Assembly: GCF_019704555.1 (NCBI RefSeq)
Contig: NZ_AP024745.1
Location: forward strand, 8,440,501-8,504,500
Direction of reading: 5' to 3'
Source: Actinoplanes sp. L3-i22
GTDB lineage: Bacteria > Actinomycetota > Actinomycetes > Mycobacteriales > Micromonosporaceae
DNA length: 64,000 nucleotides
Shown: positions 42,123-49,286 of the stretch, piece by piece
Numbering within the stretch: the first letter of the stretch is position 1
Layout: the number at the start of each line of letters is the position of its first letter
Notes under the pieces: generated by a model
What the model was told of the DNA's origin: nothing
Database searches by the model: none
What the model saw: the letters and a program-made list of their open reading frames with translations, nothing else
Translations under genes and position numbers: made by a program

Positions 42123-42836
42123 GTGCGGGTGTACATGGCCGAAGGAGTACGCGAGACGGTCGTCGGGCTCCGGGCGCCGGCCTCCTCGGTGCCCTGCGAC
42201 GAGCTCGCGATGGGCTCGATCGTCGTGCTGCGCCCCCGCCCCGAGATGCACGGCCAGCTCCGGGTCTCCTTCGACGTCCCGCGCACCGCGGGCTGGCGCC
42301 TGTTCGGCCGCTCCCCGTCCGACTACCGTTTCGTCGTCCACGAGGACGACCGCGTCGACCTGCGCCGCGCCGTCGACGCCGCGATCCTCACGATGGACCG
42401 CTGGCCGGCCCTGAGCGGCCACGTCGGCCTGGCCGACCCGAGCCCACGGCTGGCCCAGGCGATCTGGGAACTCGCCGACCTGCTGATGTCCCGCGACCGG
42501 GTGCGGCTCACCTGGGAGCAGCTGATCGAGGTCGACCCGGACGTCCCGCGCACCAGCCCGATCCGCGCCGAGCTGGCCGCCCGCGCCGACCAGGCCCGCG
42601 CCCACCTCAAGGACCTGGACACCGAGACCGCGACCCGGATCACCCACCTGACCCGCCTGGCCGACGAGACCGACTCCTTCGTACGGCGGGAGCGCGCCCT
42701 CGCCAACGCCCGCGCGGCCCTGCGCAACTCGGACTACCTGCTCGGCACCCCGACCCCACCCGCGAACACCGAAGCCCAGGACCTGGCCGACCACACCTCC
42801 GCAGTCCTCACCGCCTACCGCGAGCTCACCACTTAG
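42123..42836 (+). CDS. Uncharacterised protein with a C-terminal helical region
   Basis: A 237-residue protein I do not recognise. The N-terminal part (1-100) looks beta-rich (SIVVLRPRPEMHGQLRVSFDVP, YRFVVHEDDRVDL). The rest is helical with charged heptad-like stretches (LAARADQARAHLKDLDTETATRI). GTG 42123 is used because CAGAAT lies seven bases upstream, matching the leaderless pattern in this window; ATG 42135 is the alternative and would shorten it by four residues. The last 4 bp overlap the Abi-like remnant on the other strand. No TM segment or signal peptide. Confidence 0.6.
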   Translation: MRVYMAEGVRETVVGLRAPASSVPCDELAMGSIVVLRPRPEMHGQLRVSFDVPRTAGWRLFGRSPSDYRFVVHEDDRVDLRRAVDAAILTMDRWPALSGHVGLADPSPRLAQAIWELADLLMSRDRVRLTWEQLIEVDPDVPRTSPIRAELAARADQARAHLKDLDTETATRITHLTRLADETDSFVRRERALANARAALRNSDYLLGTPTPPANTEAQDLADHTSAVLTAYRELTT

Positions 42837-43143
42837 CCCGGCCGCCCGGCCAGCAGTGCCGGCACCCCACAGCGCTCCTCGATCCACTGACGCGTCACCG
42901 GACAGATCCACCCCGCGACCCGCAGCGCGGTCTCCTGAACCTCGGCCAGCGGCCGATTGAACATCGGCTCGTGGTGAGCCGCTGCGCCGACCACGCGCTC
43001 AGTTCGTCGTGCAACGCGTTGCGAAGCCGCACCTCGACATGCCCGAGCGTGGTGCCGAGGGCGGCCGAGACCTCGGCGTTCCACTGATACAACGACATCG
43101 CCGTGGCCAGATCACCGCCGCACGCGCGGCGGTAGACTTCTCG
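42833..43143 (-). pseudogene. Abi-like protein, internally deleted and frameshifted
   Basis: The upstream frame (about 43143-42970) encodes GGDLATAMSLYQWNAEVSAA then LGHVEVRLRNALHDELSAW, the N-terminal hallmark of actinobacterial Abi-like (AbiD/F family) proteins. Immediately afterwards, in a different frame, come AHHEPMFNRPLAEVQ and RVAGWICPVTRQWIEERCGV, the C-terminal hallmark. About 90 residues expected between LSAW and the (I)AHHEP motif are missing, and the start region is also absent. The gene is therefore a remnant of a phage-abortive-infection-type protein and cannot make the normal product. Confidence 0.7.
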
Positions 43144-43254
43144 ACGAAGACCCCGGTCCGCCTCTGCCCCTCGCGGGTATCGCCGCCGGGGTTCTGCTTT
43201 TCCGGGATCTCGGTCGTGCCGTGAAATCCGCCCTTCCGGTCTCGCCCAACGCAA

Positions 43255-43276
43255 AAGGGGCCCCGAAGGGCCCCTT
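43255..43276 (-). terminator. Intrinsic terminator of the triple-repeat secreted protein gene
   Basis: A 9-bp stem aaggggccc / gggcccctt closing a 4-nt loop (TTCG on the transcribed strand) is followed leftward by TTGCG, 14 bp after the stop. Confidence 0.8.
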
Positions 43277-43289
43277 CCACAGACGCGTG

Positions 43290-44477
43290 TTACTTGACGA
43301 CCTTGCAGGTGGAGAGGCCTTCCGCGTTCAGGTTCGGCTTCGCGGCGGTGCGACCGATCGCGGTCTCCATCCGGTTGATCGTCGCGAACCGCTTGTCCTT
43401 CAGCGGGCCGAGGATCGCGTTCTGCACGAAGTTCACGCCGCCCTGGCCGAGGCTGCTGACCAGGCGCTTGTTCGCCTCGTCGATCTGGGTCTGGAGCAGG
43501 GCCAGGTTGCGGTCGATCTCGGCCTGCGCGGACGCCGGGATCGCCACGTTGATGGTCACGTCCGGGCAGCTGATCGTGCCGGCCGCGGCAGCGGCGGCGG
43601 ACGCGGCGACGGCCGGGTCCTGCGCCTGGACCGCGGTGTTCTCCGGCGCCGGGTTACCGCCGCCGTTCGCGTTCAGCGTGCAGGTGGAGAGGCCCTCGGC
43701 GTTCAGGTCCGGCTTCGCGGCGGCGCGACCGATCGCGGTCTCCATCCGGTTGATCGTCGCGAACCGCTTGTCCTTCAGCGGGCCGAGGATCGCGTTCTGG
43801 ATGAAGTTGGCGCCACCCTCGCCCTGGCTGGTGACCAGGCGCTTGTTGGCCTCCTGGATCTGGGTGTTGAGCAGTGCCAGGTTCCGCTCGATCTCGGCCT
43901 GCGCCGAGGCCGGCACGGCCGGGAGCGTGTCACTCACGTTCGGGCAGTTCACGGTCGGCACGCCGGTCGCGGCACCGGCCGCGGCCGAGGTGGCGCCGGC
44001 GGCGGGGGCGTCGGCCACCGCGGTCGGCTCGGGCGCCGCGTTGCCGCCGCCGTTCTGGTTCAGGCCACAGGTCGCGAGCGAGTCGACCGGCAGGTTCGGC
44101 TTGGCCGCGGTCCGGCCGATCGAGATCGCGATCCGGTCGATCGTGGACGCGCGCTTGTCCTTCAGCGGGCCGAGGATCGCGTTCTGGATGAAGTTGGCGC
44201 CACCCTCGCCCTGGCTGGTGGCCAGGCGCTTGTTGGCCTCCTGGATCTGGGTGTTCAGCAGGGCCAGGTTCCGCTCCACCTCGGCCTTGGCCGTGGCGGG
44301 GATCGCCGGCAGTTGCGGCGCGACCTGCGGGCAGTTCACCGTCGGTGCGGCCGCGGAGGTGGCCGCGTTCGCCACTCCGAGTCCGACACCGACCAGGGCC
44401 ACCGCGACGCCCGCGATGCCGGCTACCCGCCAGCGCCGGACGTTGGATCCTCCCGCGTTACTCCGGTAGCGCTTCAT
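43290..44477 (-). CDS. Secreted protein made of three copies of one ~90-residue two-cysteine domain
   Basis: A 395-residue exported protein with a signal peptide (about 1-39, ending GVANAA). The mature part repeats one domain three times (about 46-137, 175-266, 301-391). Each begins with (N/S)CP and ends with (A/S)TC, so the cysteine pairs C49/C137, C178/C266 and C304/C391 are each 87-88 residues apart. The core EIxRNLALLxTQIxEANKRL and QNAILGPLKDKR is almost invariant. Repeats are separated by Ala/Pro/Gly linkers with GGGN(A/P)APE. No enzyme motif is seen; adhesion, coat or matrix roles are possible. Upstream lies a CebR-like operator. Confidence 0.8.
   Translation of the reverse strand: MKRYRSNAGGSNVRRWRVAGIAGVAVALVGVGLGVANAATSAAAPTVNCPQVAPQLPAIPATAKAEVERNLALLNTQIQEANKRLATSQGEGGANFIQNAILGPLKDKRASTIDRIAISIGRTAAKPNLPVDSLATCGLNQNGGGNAAPEPTAVADAPAAGATSAAAGAATGVPTVNCPNVSDTLPAVPASAQAEIERNLALLNTQIQEANKRLVTSQGEGGANFIQNAILGPLKDKRFATINRMETAIGRAAAKPDLNAEGLSTCTLNANGGGNPAPENTAVQAQDPAVAASAAAAAAGTISCPDVTINVAIPASAQAEIDRNLALLQTQIDEANKRLVSSLGQGGVNFVQNAILGPLKDKRFATINRMETAIGRTAAKPNLNAEGLSTCKVVK
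43305..44342 (-). repeat. Three in-frame coding repeats (domains of the secreted protein)
   Basis: Copies at about 44342-44067, 43955-43680 and 43577-43305. Copies 2 and 3 share long identical DNA stretches (for example around tccttcagcgggccgaggatcgcgttctg, key bases tccttcagcgggccgagg), implying internal duplication. Confidence 0.8.
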
Positions 44478-44910
44478 TGTGTTGCCTTCCTGTTCGATCG
44501 CGTCTCACCACGTCCTTACGGGAACGCTCCCAAGGCGGATCGATCTAAAGAAAAACTTAAGAAACAAGGGGTCGCGCGCTTAAGGTGCCACTTATCAGGC
44601 TTACCCGGGTGACCACCATTGACCTGCCAAAACCCCGCCGCGGGGCGCGCTCCGGAGATCATCTTGCAGGTTTCTTTCCTACCAAAAACCTTTTCCGGTA
44701 CGGCGCCACAACCCCACAACCGCACACCCCTCGCCCGCTGTCTCCTCCGCGACGCCCAGCCGGTGCCGGGCCGCCCATGCGCCGCCGGCCGAGCCCCGGC
44801 TCACCCACCGCGGTCCCGCGGTTCCCGCGTTCTTCCCCCGCGCCCCCGGATGTGGCCGCGGTCACCGAAAGTTACGTACCGACCGTGACTCTGTGTCAGA
44901 CTCGTCGACC
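44478..44910. other. 433-bp divergent intergenic region
   Basis: It separates the secreted triple-repeat gene (leftward) from the DUF1963 gene (rightward). It contains a CebR-like operator at 44519-44532 and an AT-rich stretch (44545-44575, with cttaag and tttcttaagtttttc on the minus strand) likely to hold the leftward promoter. A second AT-rich patch with ccaaaaaccttttccgg lies near 44690. Open frames here have no recognisable product. Confidence 0.55.
44519..44532. promoter_or_regulatory. CebR-like operator CGGGAACGCTCCCA
   Basis: The reverse complement TGGGAGCGTTCCCG matches the CebR consensus TGGGAGCGCTCCCA at 12 of 14 positions (11 of 12 in the core). It lies in the leader of the secreted triple-repeat gene, 42 bp before its start. 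Confidence 0.5.
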
Positions 44911-45621
44911 ATGAATCTGCCTGCCGAGGTCCGCGCGATCGTCCGCACCCGTCTCGCCCCGGAGACCGCGAACGCCTACCTGGACATGGCCCGCCCCTCG
45001 CTCGGCTACACGCCGGCCGACGAGGGCTGGAGCGCGTTCGGCGGCGACCCGTCGGTGGCGGCCTTCGCCTGGCCGGCCTACCAGGGCACGCCGATGCTGA
45101 TGCTGGCCCAGATCGACTGCACCGAGGCCGCGGAGCTGCTCGGCGACGCCTGGCCGTTCTCCGCCGAGGGCCGGCTGCTGTTCTTCCACGACGAGGACTT
45201 CACCGCCCCGTACGCCGGAACCGACGGTGACGACGGCTGCCGGGTCCTGCACGTGGCCAACGCCCCGGTCGCCCCGCTCCCACCCCGCCGCCGCACGATC
45301 CCGCCGCTCCCCCTGCACCCGGTCCCGCTGGCCGCCCTGCCCAGCTGGGAGCACACCGGCACGGCCGTGGACGCCGACACCGTCGAGATGATCGACCTCT
45401 GGGAGGACATCTCCCCGCTGCTGCCCGCCCCCCGGCACCGCCTGCTCGGCCACCCGGACAAACAGGGCCCGCACGTGACCGGTCACCGCCCGCTCCTGCA
45501 GGTCGAGGCCGAGGAGGGCACCCGGTGGGGCGAGGTGGTCAGCGTCACGTTCTGGATCACCGACCCCGACCTCCGGGCCGGCATCCTCACCAACGTCCGC
45601 CGCTCCTACGAAACCGCCTGA
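44911..45621 (+). CDS. DUF1963-family protein
   Basis: A 236-residue cytoplasmic protein from ATG 44911 (GTG 44893 is possible). It shows the DUF1963 pattern: FGGDPSVAAFAWPAYQGTPM, MLAQIDCTEAAELLGD, the GRLLFFHDEDF strand, and a late RLLGHPDKQG block followed by LLQVEAEEGTRWGEVVSVTFWI. Members are common, related to YwqG, and lack an established function; they are often found near toxin or contact systems, none of which is seen here. There is no ribosome site at the start. Confidence 0.85.
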   Translation: MNLPAEVRAIVRTRLAPETANAYLDMARPSLGYTPADEGWSAFGGDPSVAAFAWPAYQGTPMLMLAQIDCTEAAELLGDAWPFSAEGRLLFFHDEDFTAPYAGTDGDDGCRVLHVANAPVAPLPPRRRTIPPLPLHPVPLAALPSWEHTGTAVDADTVEMIDLWEDISPLLPAPRHRLLGHPDKQGPHVTGHRPLLQVEAEEGTRWGEVVSVTFWITDPDLRAGILTNVRRSYETA

Positions 45622-45809
45622 CCCCACTGTTCACGAACGGTTCGGGTGAGCACTTCCCGTCGAGTTCCAGCCAGGTTCGCGGGCCGTTCAGCTCCACCAC
45701 CGCGCGCAGCGTGATCATGACGTCCATCCCAGCGCTGCGGCCGCATTGCCGCAGCGTATTTCGGCTGTGCGACGATCAGTCGATCTTGGACTTCATGGGG
45801 GACGGGTAC

Positions 45810-46388
45810 ATGGGACGGAATTCGCGCCGGTGGGTCGCCACCGCGCTGGGCGTGGCGCTGCTGAGCGGCTGCGGCACGGGCGGGCCGGCGAACGCCGACG
45901 GCCCGACCGGCACCTCGACCACGCCGGTCAACGGGCGGTGGAGCGGGATCGGCAAGACCTGCGCCCCGCTGACCGCGCCGGCCTTCGCGGGCGTCAAGGA
46001 CGGTGTCTTCGACACGCGCCTGGAGACGGACGCGAAGATGCTCTACGCCGCGAGCTGCGTCTACGGCGGCACCGGCCCGACCGCGCGGATCATGGTGAAT
46101 TACATGATCGACAAGGAGGACGGCGACGAGACGCCGGCCGAGGTGGCCGGGAAGGACCTGGCGGACGCCCGGAAGGACGAGCGGCCGGGGACCGAGCTCA
46201 GCGGCGTCGGCGAGGGCGCCGTGGTCGTCGTCGAGAACGGCACCATGCAGGCGACCACCTGGGACCGCAACGCCACGGTCATGGCGATGTTCCCGATGGA
46301 CCGGGTCAAGACCGACGCCGACCTCGCCAAGCACACCGACGACGTGACCGCGGTCCTGAAGGACCTGCTCACCGTCCTGCGCGGATAG
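45810..46388 (+). CDS. Putative lipoprotein (DUF3558-like)
   Basis: A 192-residue protein from ATG 45810 behind TGGGGGA. The leader ends in LLSGCGTGG, a lipobox with Cys21. A Thr/Pro/Ser linker follows, then a compact domain with a likely disulfide pair (KTCAPLTAP and AASCVYGG) and a segment reading GVGEGAVVVVENGTMQATTWDRNATVMA. This arrangement resembles the DUF3558 lipoproteins of actinomycetes. The ligand is unknown. A hairpin follows 35 bp downstream. Confidence 0.75.
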   Translation: MGRNSRRWVATALGVALLSGCGTGGPANADGPTGTSTTPVNGRWSGIGKTCAPLTAPAFAGVKDGVFDTRLETDAKMLYAASCVYGGTGPTARIMVNYMIDKEDGDETPAEVAGKDLADARKDERPGTELSGVGEGAVVVVENGTMQATTWDRNATVMAMFPMDRVKTDADLAKHTDDVTAVLKDLLTVLRG

Positions 46389-46423
46389 GGCCGGCACCGG
46401 CAAAGGCCACGCAGGCGACCGGC

Positions 46424-46447
46424 CACGCCCGGCGCACGCCGGGCGTG
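46424..46447 (+). terminator. Hairpin terminator of the lipoprotein gene
   Basis: An 11-bp GC-rich stem cacgcccggcg / cgccgggcgtg has a very short loop, 36 bp after the stop. Confidence 0.6.
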
Positions 46448-46538
46448 CCCGGCACCGGGAATTGCTCGCGGGATCGCGGACGGGCGGCGCTGGTGCTGCT
46501 GTTCCGGTGATCGATCCGTACCGAAGCAAGAATGAAGC

Positions 46539-46584
46539 CGGAACGGACCGCCCACGCCGCGCGGCAGACAGGCGGTCCGTTCCG
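46539..46584 (-). terminator. Hairpin terminator of the pectate lyase operon
   Basis: A perfect 14-bp stem (46539-46552 with 46571-46584) encloses an 18-nt loop and begins 11 bp after the pectate lyase stop. Confidence 0.7.
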
Positions 46585-46594
46585 ATGAAAAGCG

Positions 46595-47869
46595 TCAGCA
46601 GAGACGCCCGGCGCCCGCCGAGGAATTGACGACGGCCGGCACCTGAGCGGTCGGGGTGAGCGACCCGGCGCGCAATGCCGGTGTCCAGCCCGCGTCCGTG
46701 CCCAGATCCGGATCGTGCGTGGCGTTGTATTCGTCCAGGAAGTTGACCGCGGTGACCTTGCCGGTGCCGACCCTGGTCAGCGACCCTTTCTCGGTCATCG
46801 CGGGGCCGCCCCAGTTGTAGACGACGGCGTCCAGCGGAATGTCGGCGCTACGCAGGAAGAAATTGTTCTCCGCGTAGATCGCCGAATAGACGCCGACCCC
46901 CCACGAGTACTGATAGAAGTCCTCGTCGGTCTCGTAGTAGTAATTGTCGTAGACGTCCACCTGACCGAACCGGACCCGCGGCGCCCGCTGCCCGATATTG
47001 GCGAACTTGTTGTGGTGCACGGTGACCCGCAGTTTGCCGACATCCGCGCCGACCGTGTTGGTCGAGCCGATCAGCATCGTCTTGTCATGTTCCTGGAAGA
47101 CGTTGTAGGAGATCGTCACCAGGTCCGACGCCCGGATCACGTCGAGCGCCCCGTCGTGCACCTGATAGGGCCGCCCGTAGTAGATCGGCTGCGCCGAGTC
47201 CACATTGTTCCCGTCACTGAACGTGTTGTGGTCGGCCCAGACGTGCGTGCCCCCGGTGAGCGTGATCAGGTCGTAGGCGGAGTTCCAGTTCCCGGCCGCG
47301 CCGTCGGTCGGGTCCCAGAGCGGGAAGCAGTCGGCCGCGTCCTCGAGCCGCAGGTTGCGGATGATCACGTTGTCCGCGGTGGAGACCAGCAGGTTGAGCC
47401 CGACCAGCCGGGCGTTCGCCAGGCCGAAGATGGTGGTGTTGGACGGCACCTTGAGCTGCACGTCGGCGGCCTGGGTCTTGGCCGACCGGACCCGGGCGTC
47501 CTCGAGCGGGCCGGTCGGTTTCGCGGTCACGCCCTGGTAGGCGGCGAGGAACGCGTCGAGCGAGTAGTCCGGATCGGCGTAGGAGGCGCAGTCGCCGTCC
47601 GGCCGGAGGGTGCCGGCGACCAGCACGATCCGGGGTGCGGTGTCGGTGGCGGCCAGGGCCGTGGCGAGTTCGTCACGGGTCCGGACGACGTAGACGTGGT
47701 CGTCGGCGGCGGCCGATCCGCCGGTGGTGCCGGCACCCCACCCGTCGTTCGCGGGCAGGACCTCCCGGGCGGCGGCCGGCGTCGTGGGTGGGGCGGCGGA
47801 GGCGGGGACGGTGGCGACGCCGGCCAGGAGGAGGCCGAACGTCACCGCGAGAGCGGTTCTTCGAGGCAT
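46595..47869 (-). CDS. Secreted pectate lyase (polysaccharide lyase family 1)
   Basis: A 424-residue exported enzyme. A signal peptide (about 1-25, PASAA) precedes a right-handed beta-helix of the PL1/Amb_all type. Its marks are NTTIFGLANARLVGLNLLV, NVIIRNLRLEDAAD, GGTHVWADHNTFSDG, DVIRASDLVTISYNVFQEHDK, TVHHNKFANIGQRAPRVRFG and VDVYDNYYY. DHNTF provides the calcium-binding aspartate, and the arginine of PRVRFG is the catalytic base position. It cleaves polygalacturonate by beta-elimination, giving 4,5-unsaturated oligogalacturonides. It follows the cupin gene by only 3 bp, so it ends the leftward uronate operon. The start ATG lies just inside an Arg-rich n-region (MPRRTALAV). Confidence 0.93.
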   Translation of the reverse strand: MPRRTALAVTFGLLLAGVATVPASAAPPTTPAAAREVLPANDGWGAGTTGGSAAADDHVYVVRTRDELATALAATDTAPRIVLVAGTLRPDGDCASYADPDYSLDAFLAAYQGVTAKPTGPLEDARVRSAKTQAADVQLKVPSNTTIFGLANARLVGLNLLVSTADNVIIRNLRLEDAADCFPLWDPTDGAAGNWNSAYDLITLTGGTHVWADHNTFSDGNNVDSAQPIYYGRPYQVHDGALDVIRASDLVTISYNVFQEHDKTMLIGSTNTVGADVGKLRVTVHHNKFANIGQRAPRVRFGQVDVYDNYYYETDEDFYQYSWGVGVYSAIYAENNFFLRSADIPLDAVVYNWGGPAMTEKGSLTRVGTGKVTAVNFLDEYNATHDPDLGTDAGWTPALRAGSLTPTAQVPAVVNSSAGAGRLC

Positions 47870-47872
47870 GGA

Positions 47873-48220
47873 TCACTCCAAAAGCGAGGGGGACGGCTCC
47901 AGGTGCATCCACACGAAGATCAGCGGCTGATCACTCCGGCTGATCAGGTGGTGGTCCTCACCCGGCTCGAAGAGCACCGCCTCGCCCGCCCGGAACTTCT
48001 CGACCTCGGCCCCGTCGACCTCGATCACGCCGCTTCCCTGCACGATCACGAAGATCTCGGGAACGGTGTGCACGTGCCGCCCGGGCTCGTCGTGCGTGCG
48101 GAAGTTCGGTTCGGCATAAACCCGGAAACCGCCCTTCTGTACGACGTGACCGGGCAGAACGCTGGTGAACGTCGGTCCGCGGTGGTGGGCTTCGAGCTCA
48201 GCGATGCTCAGCTTGCGCAC
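47873..48220 (-). CDS. Small cupin protein (KdgF-like candidate)
   Basis: A 115-residue single-domain cupin from GTG 48220 behind AGGAG. The two cupin motifs are visible: GRHVHTVPEIFVIVQGSGVIEV (residues about 47-68, with HxH and E as metal ligands) and GEAVLFEPGEDHHLISRSDQP. Size and setting beside a pectate lyase and UxaC recall KdgF, which opens the ring of 4,5-unsaturated galacturonate. Direct similarity is too low to be certain, and a mutarotase or sugar-binding role is also possible. It overlaps the end of the oxidoreductase gene by 23 bp and precedes the lyase by 3 bp. Confidence 0.82.
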   Translation of the reverse strand: MRKLSIAELEAHHRGPTFTSVLPGHVVQKGGFRVYAEPNFRTHDEPGRHVHTVPEIFVIVQGSGVIEVDGAEVEKFRAGEAVLFEPGEDHHLISRSDQPLIFVWMHLEPSPSLLE

Positions 48221-49286
48221 GGGTCACTCCTTTCTGCTCGATGGGCACCCGGTGCGGCGGGACCGCCCAGGGGATGTCACTTTCGGACGGCAGGAGGCCG
48301 GTGGCGGCGACCTGCCGGACCAGTTCGTCGACGCCGGGCAGGGTCATGCCGCCGCCGTCGGGGTGCGGGGTGCTCGTGACGATCGGCTCGGGCGGGGGTC
48401 CGGCGACGATCGCCTCGGCGACGGCGGTGAAGACCCGGGTCCGTTCCAGCGGCACGACCAGGGGCTCGTCGCTCAGCAGATTGCCGAGAAGCCCGATTCG
48501 ACCGTAAATTTCGGTAAATATGGCGTCGGCGGCCAATCGGATCCGGTCCGTCGGGTACTCCAGCACCGCTTCCCCGACCCGGATCTCCCCGGCGACGAAC
48601 ACCGCGGACGCCAGCGACACCGCGGCGACCACCCGCCGCCCGTCAGCATCGGTCAGCCGCAGGAACGTACAGTCATCGGTCTGGATCTCCCGGGTCCGGT
48701 ACCGCTCCAGCTCCATCAGCACCGGCTCGAACCCGTCCGCCACCGCGAGCGCCTGCATCAGCGCGTGCGCGAACGGGTTGACCAGCGCCCCGTCGAACGC
48801 CGACTGCTTCCCGGCCCACGGCGCCCGCTGATAGTAGGTGTCCGGCCGCCACCAGGCCCCGGCCGCGGAGACGAGCGGCGCGTCCGCGGGAACGGCCGCG
48901 CGGAACGACGTGAGCGCCGCCGACCCGAGCGCCTGGAACCCGACCTGCACCCGGCGCCCGCGAGCCGCCGCCACCAGCTCGGCATGGTCCGCGAGCGTGG
49001 TCACCGGCGGCTTCTCCAGCAGCAGATCCGCCCCGGCGGCCAGGCAGTCCAGCGCGATCGGCAGGTGCGTGTGCGGCGGCGTGCAGATGATCACCGCGTC
49101 CGGCTGGACCGCCGCGAGCATCGCCCGATGATCGTCGAAGAACGGCACCCCGGGCTCGGGCTCGACCGGACTCCGATCGCAGAACGCCGCGATCGCCAGA
49201 ACCCCACGACCTTCAAGATCCTTGAGCGTACGGCGATGCGAACGCCCGTGCCCCCCAGCCCCGATCAACGCCACCCTGGGGGTCAT
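48198..49286 (-). CDS. Gfo/Idh/MocA-family oxidoreductase
   Basis: A 362-residue NAD(P)-dependent dehydrogenase. The Rossmann fingerprint is VALIGAGGHGRSHRRTL. VIICTPPHTHLPIALDCLAAG and DLLLEKPPVTT (with the EKP lysine) follow, and the C-terminal domain holds AWWRPDTYY and LVNPFAHALMQAL, including the catalytic His of that helix. It starts at ATG 49286, overlapping the mannitol-dehydrogenase-family gene as ATGA. The substrate should be a sugar or uronate derivative of the pathway; it differs from the second Gfo protein (52143-53441), so the two probably catalyse different steps. Confidence 0.88.
   Translation of the reverse strand: MTPRVALIGAGGHGRSHRRTLKDLEGRGVLAIAAFCDRSPVEPEPGVPFFDDHRAMLAAVQPDAVIICTPPHTHLPIALDCLAAGADLLLEKPPVTTLADHAELVAAARGRRVQVGFQALGSAALTSFRAAVPADAPLVSAAGAWWRPDTYYQRAPWAGKQSAFDGALVNPFAHALMQALAVADGFEPVLMELERYRTREIQTDDCTFLRLTDADGRRVVAAVSLASAVFVAGEIRVGEAVLEYPTDRIRLAADAIFTEIYGRIGLLGNLLSDEPLVVPLERTRVFTAVAEAIVAGPPPEPIVTSTPHPDGGGMTLPGVDELVRQVAATGLLPSESDIPWAVPPHRVPIEQKGVTRAQAEHR

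Noticed and set aside
39458..43143. An integrated mobile element
   Set aside because: SpdB-like and RHH proteins plus an Abi remnant hinted at one, but there is no integrase, tRNA, attachment repeat, transfer ATPase or change in base composition at the borders.
44516..44725. Small 69-residue protein in the intergenic region
   Set aside because: No ribosome site or family resemblance; it overlaps the likely leftward promoter and the CebR-like operator.
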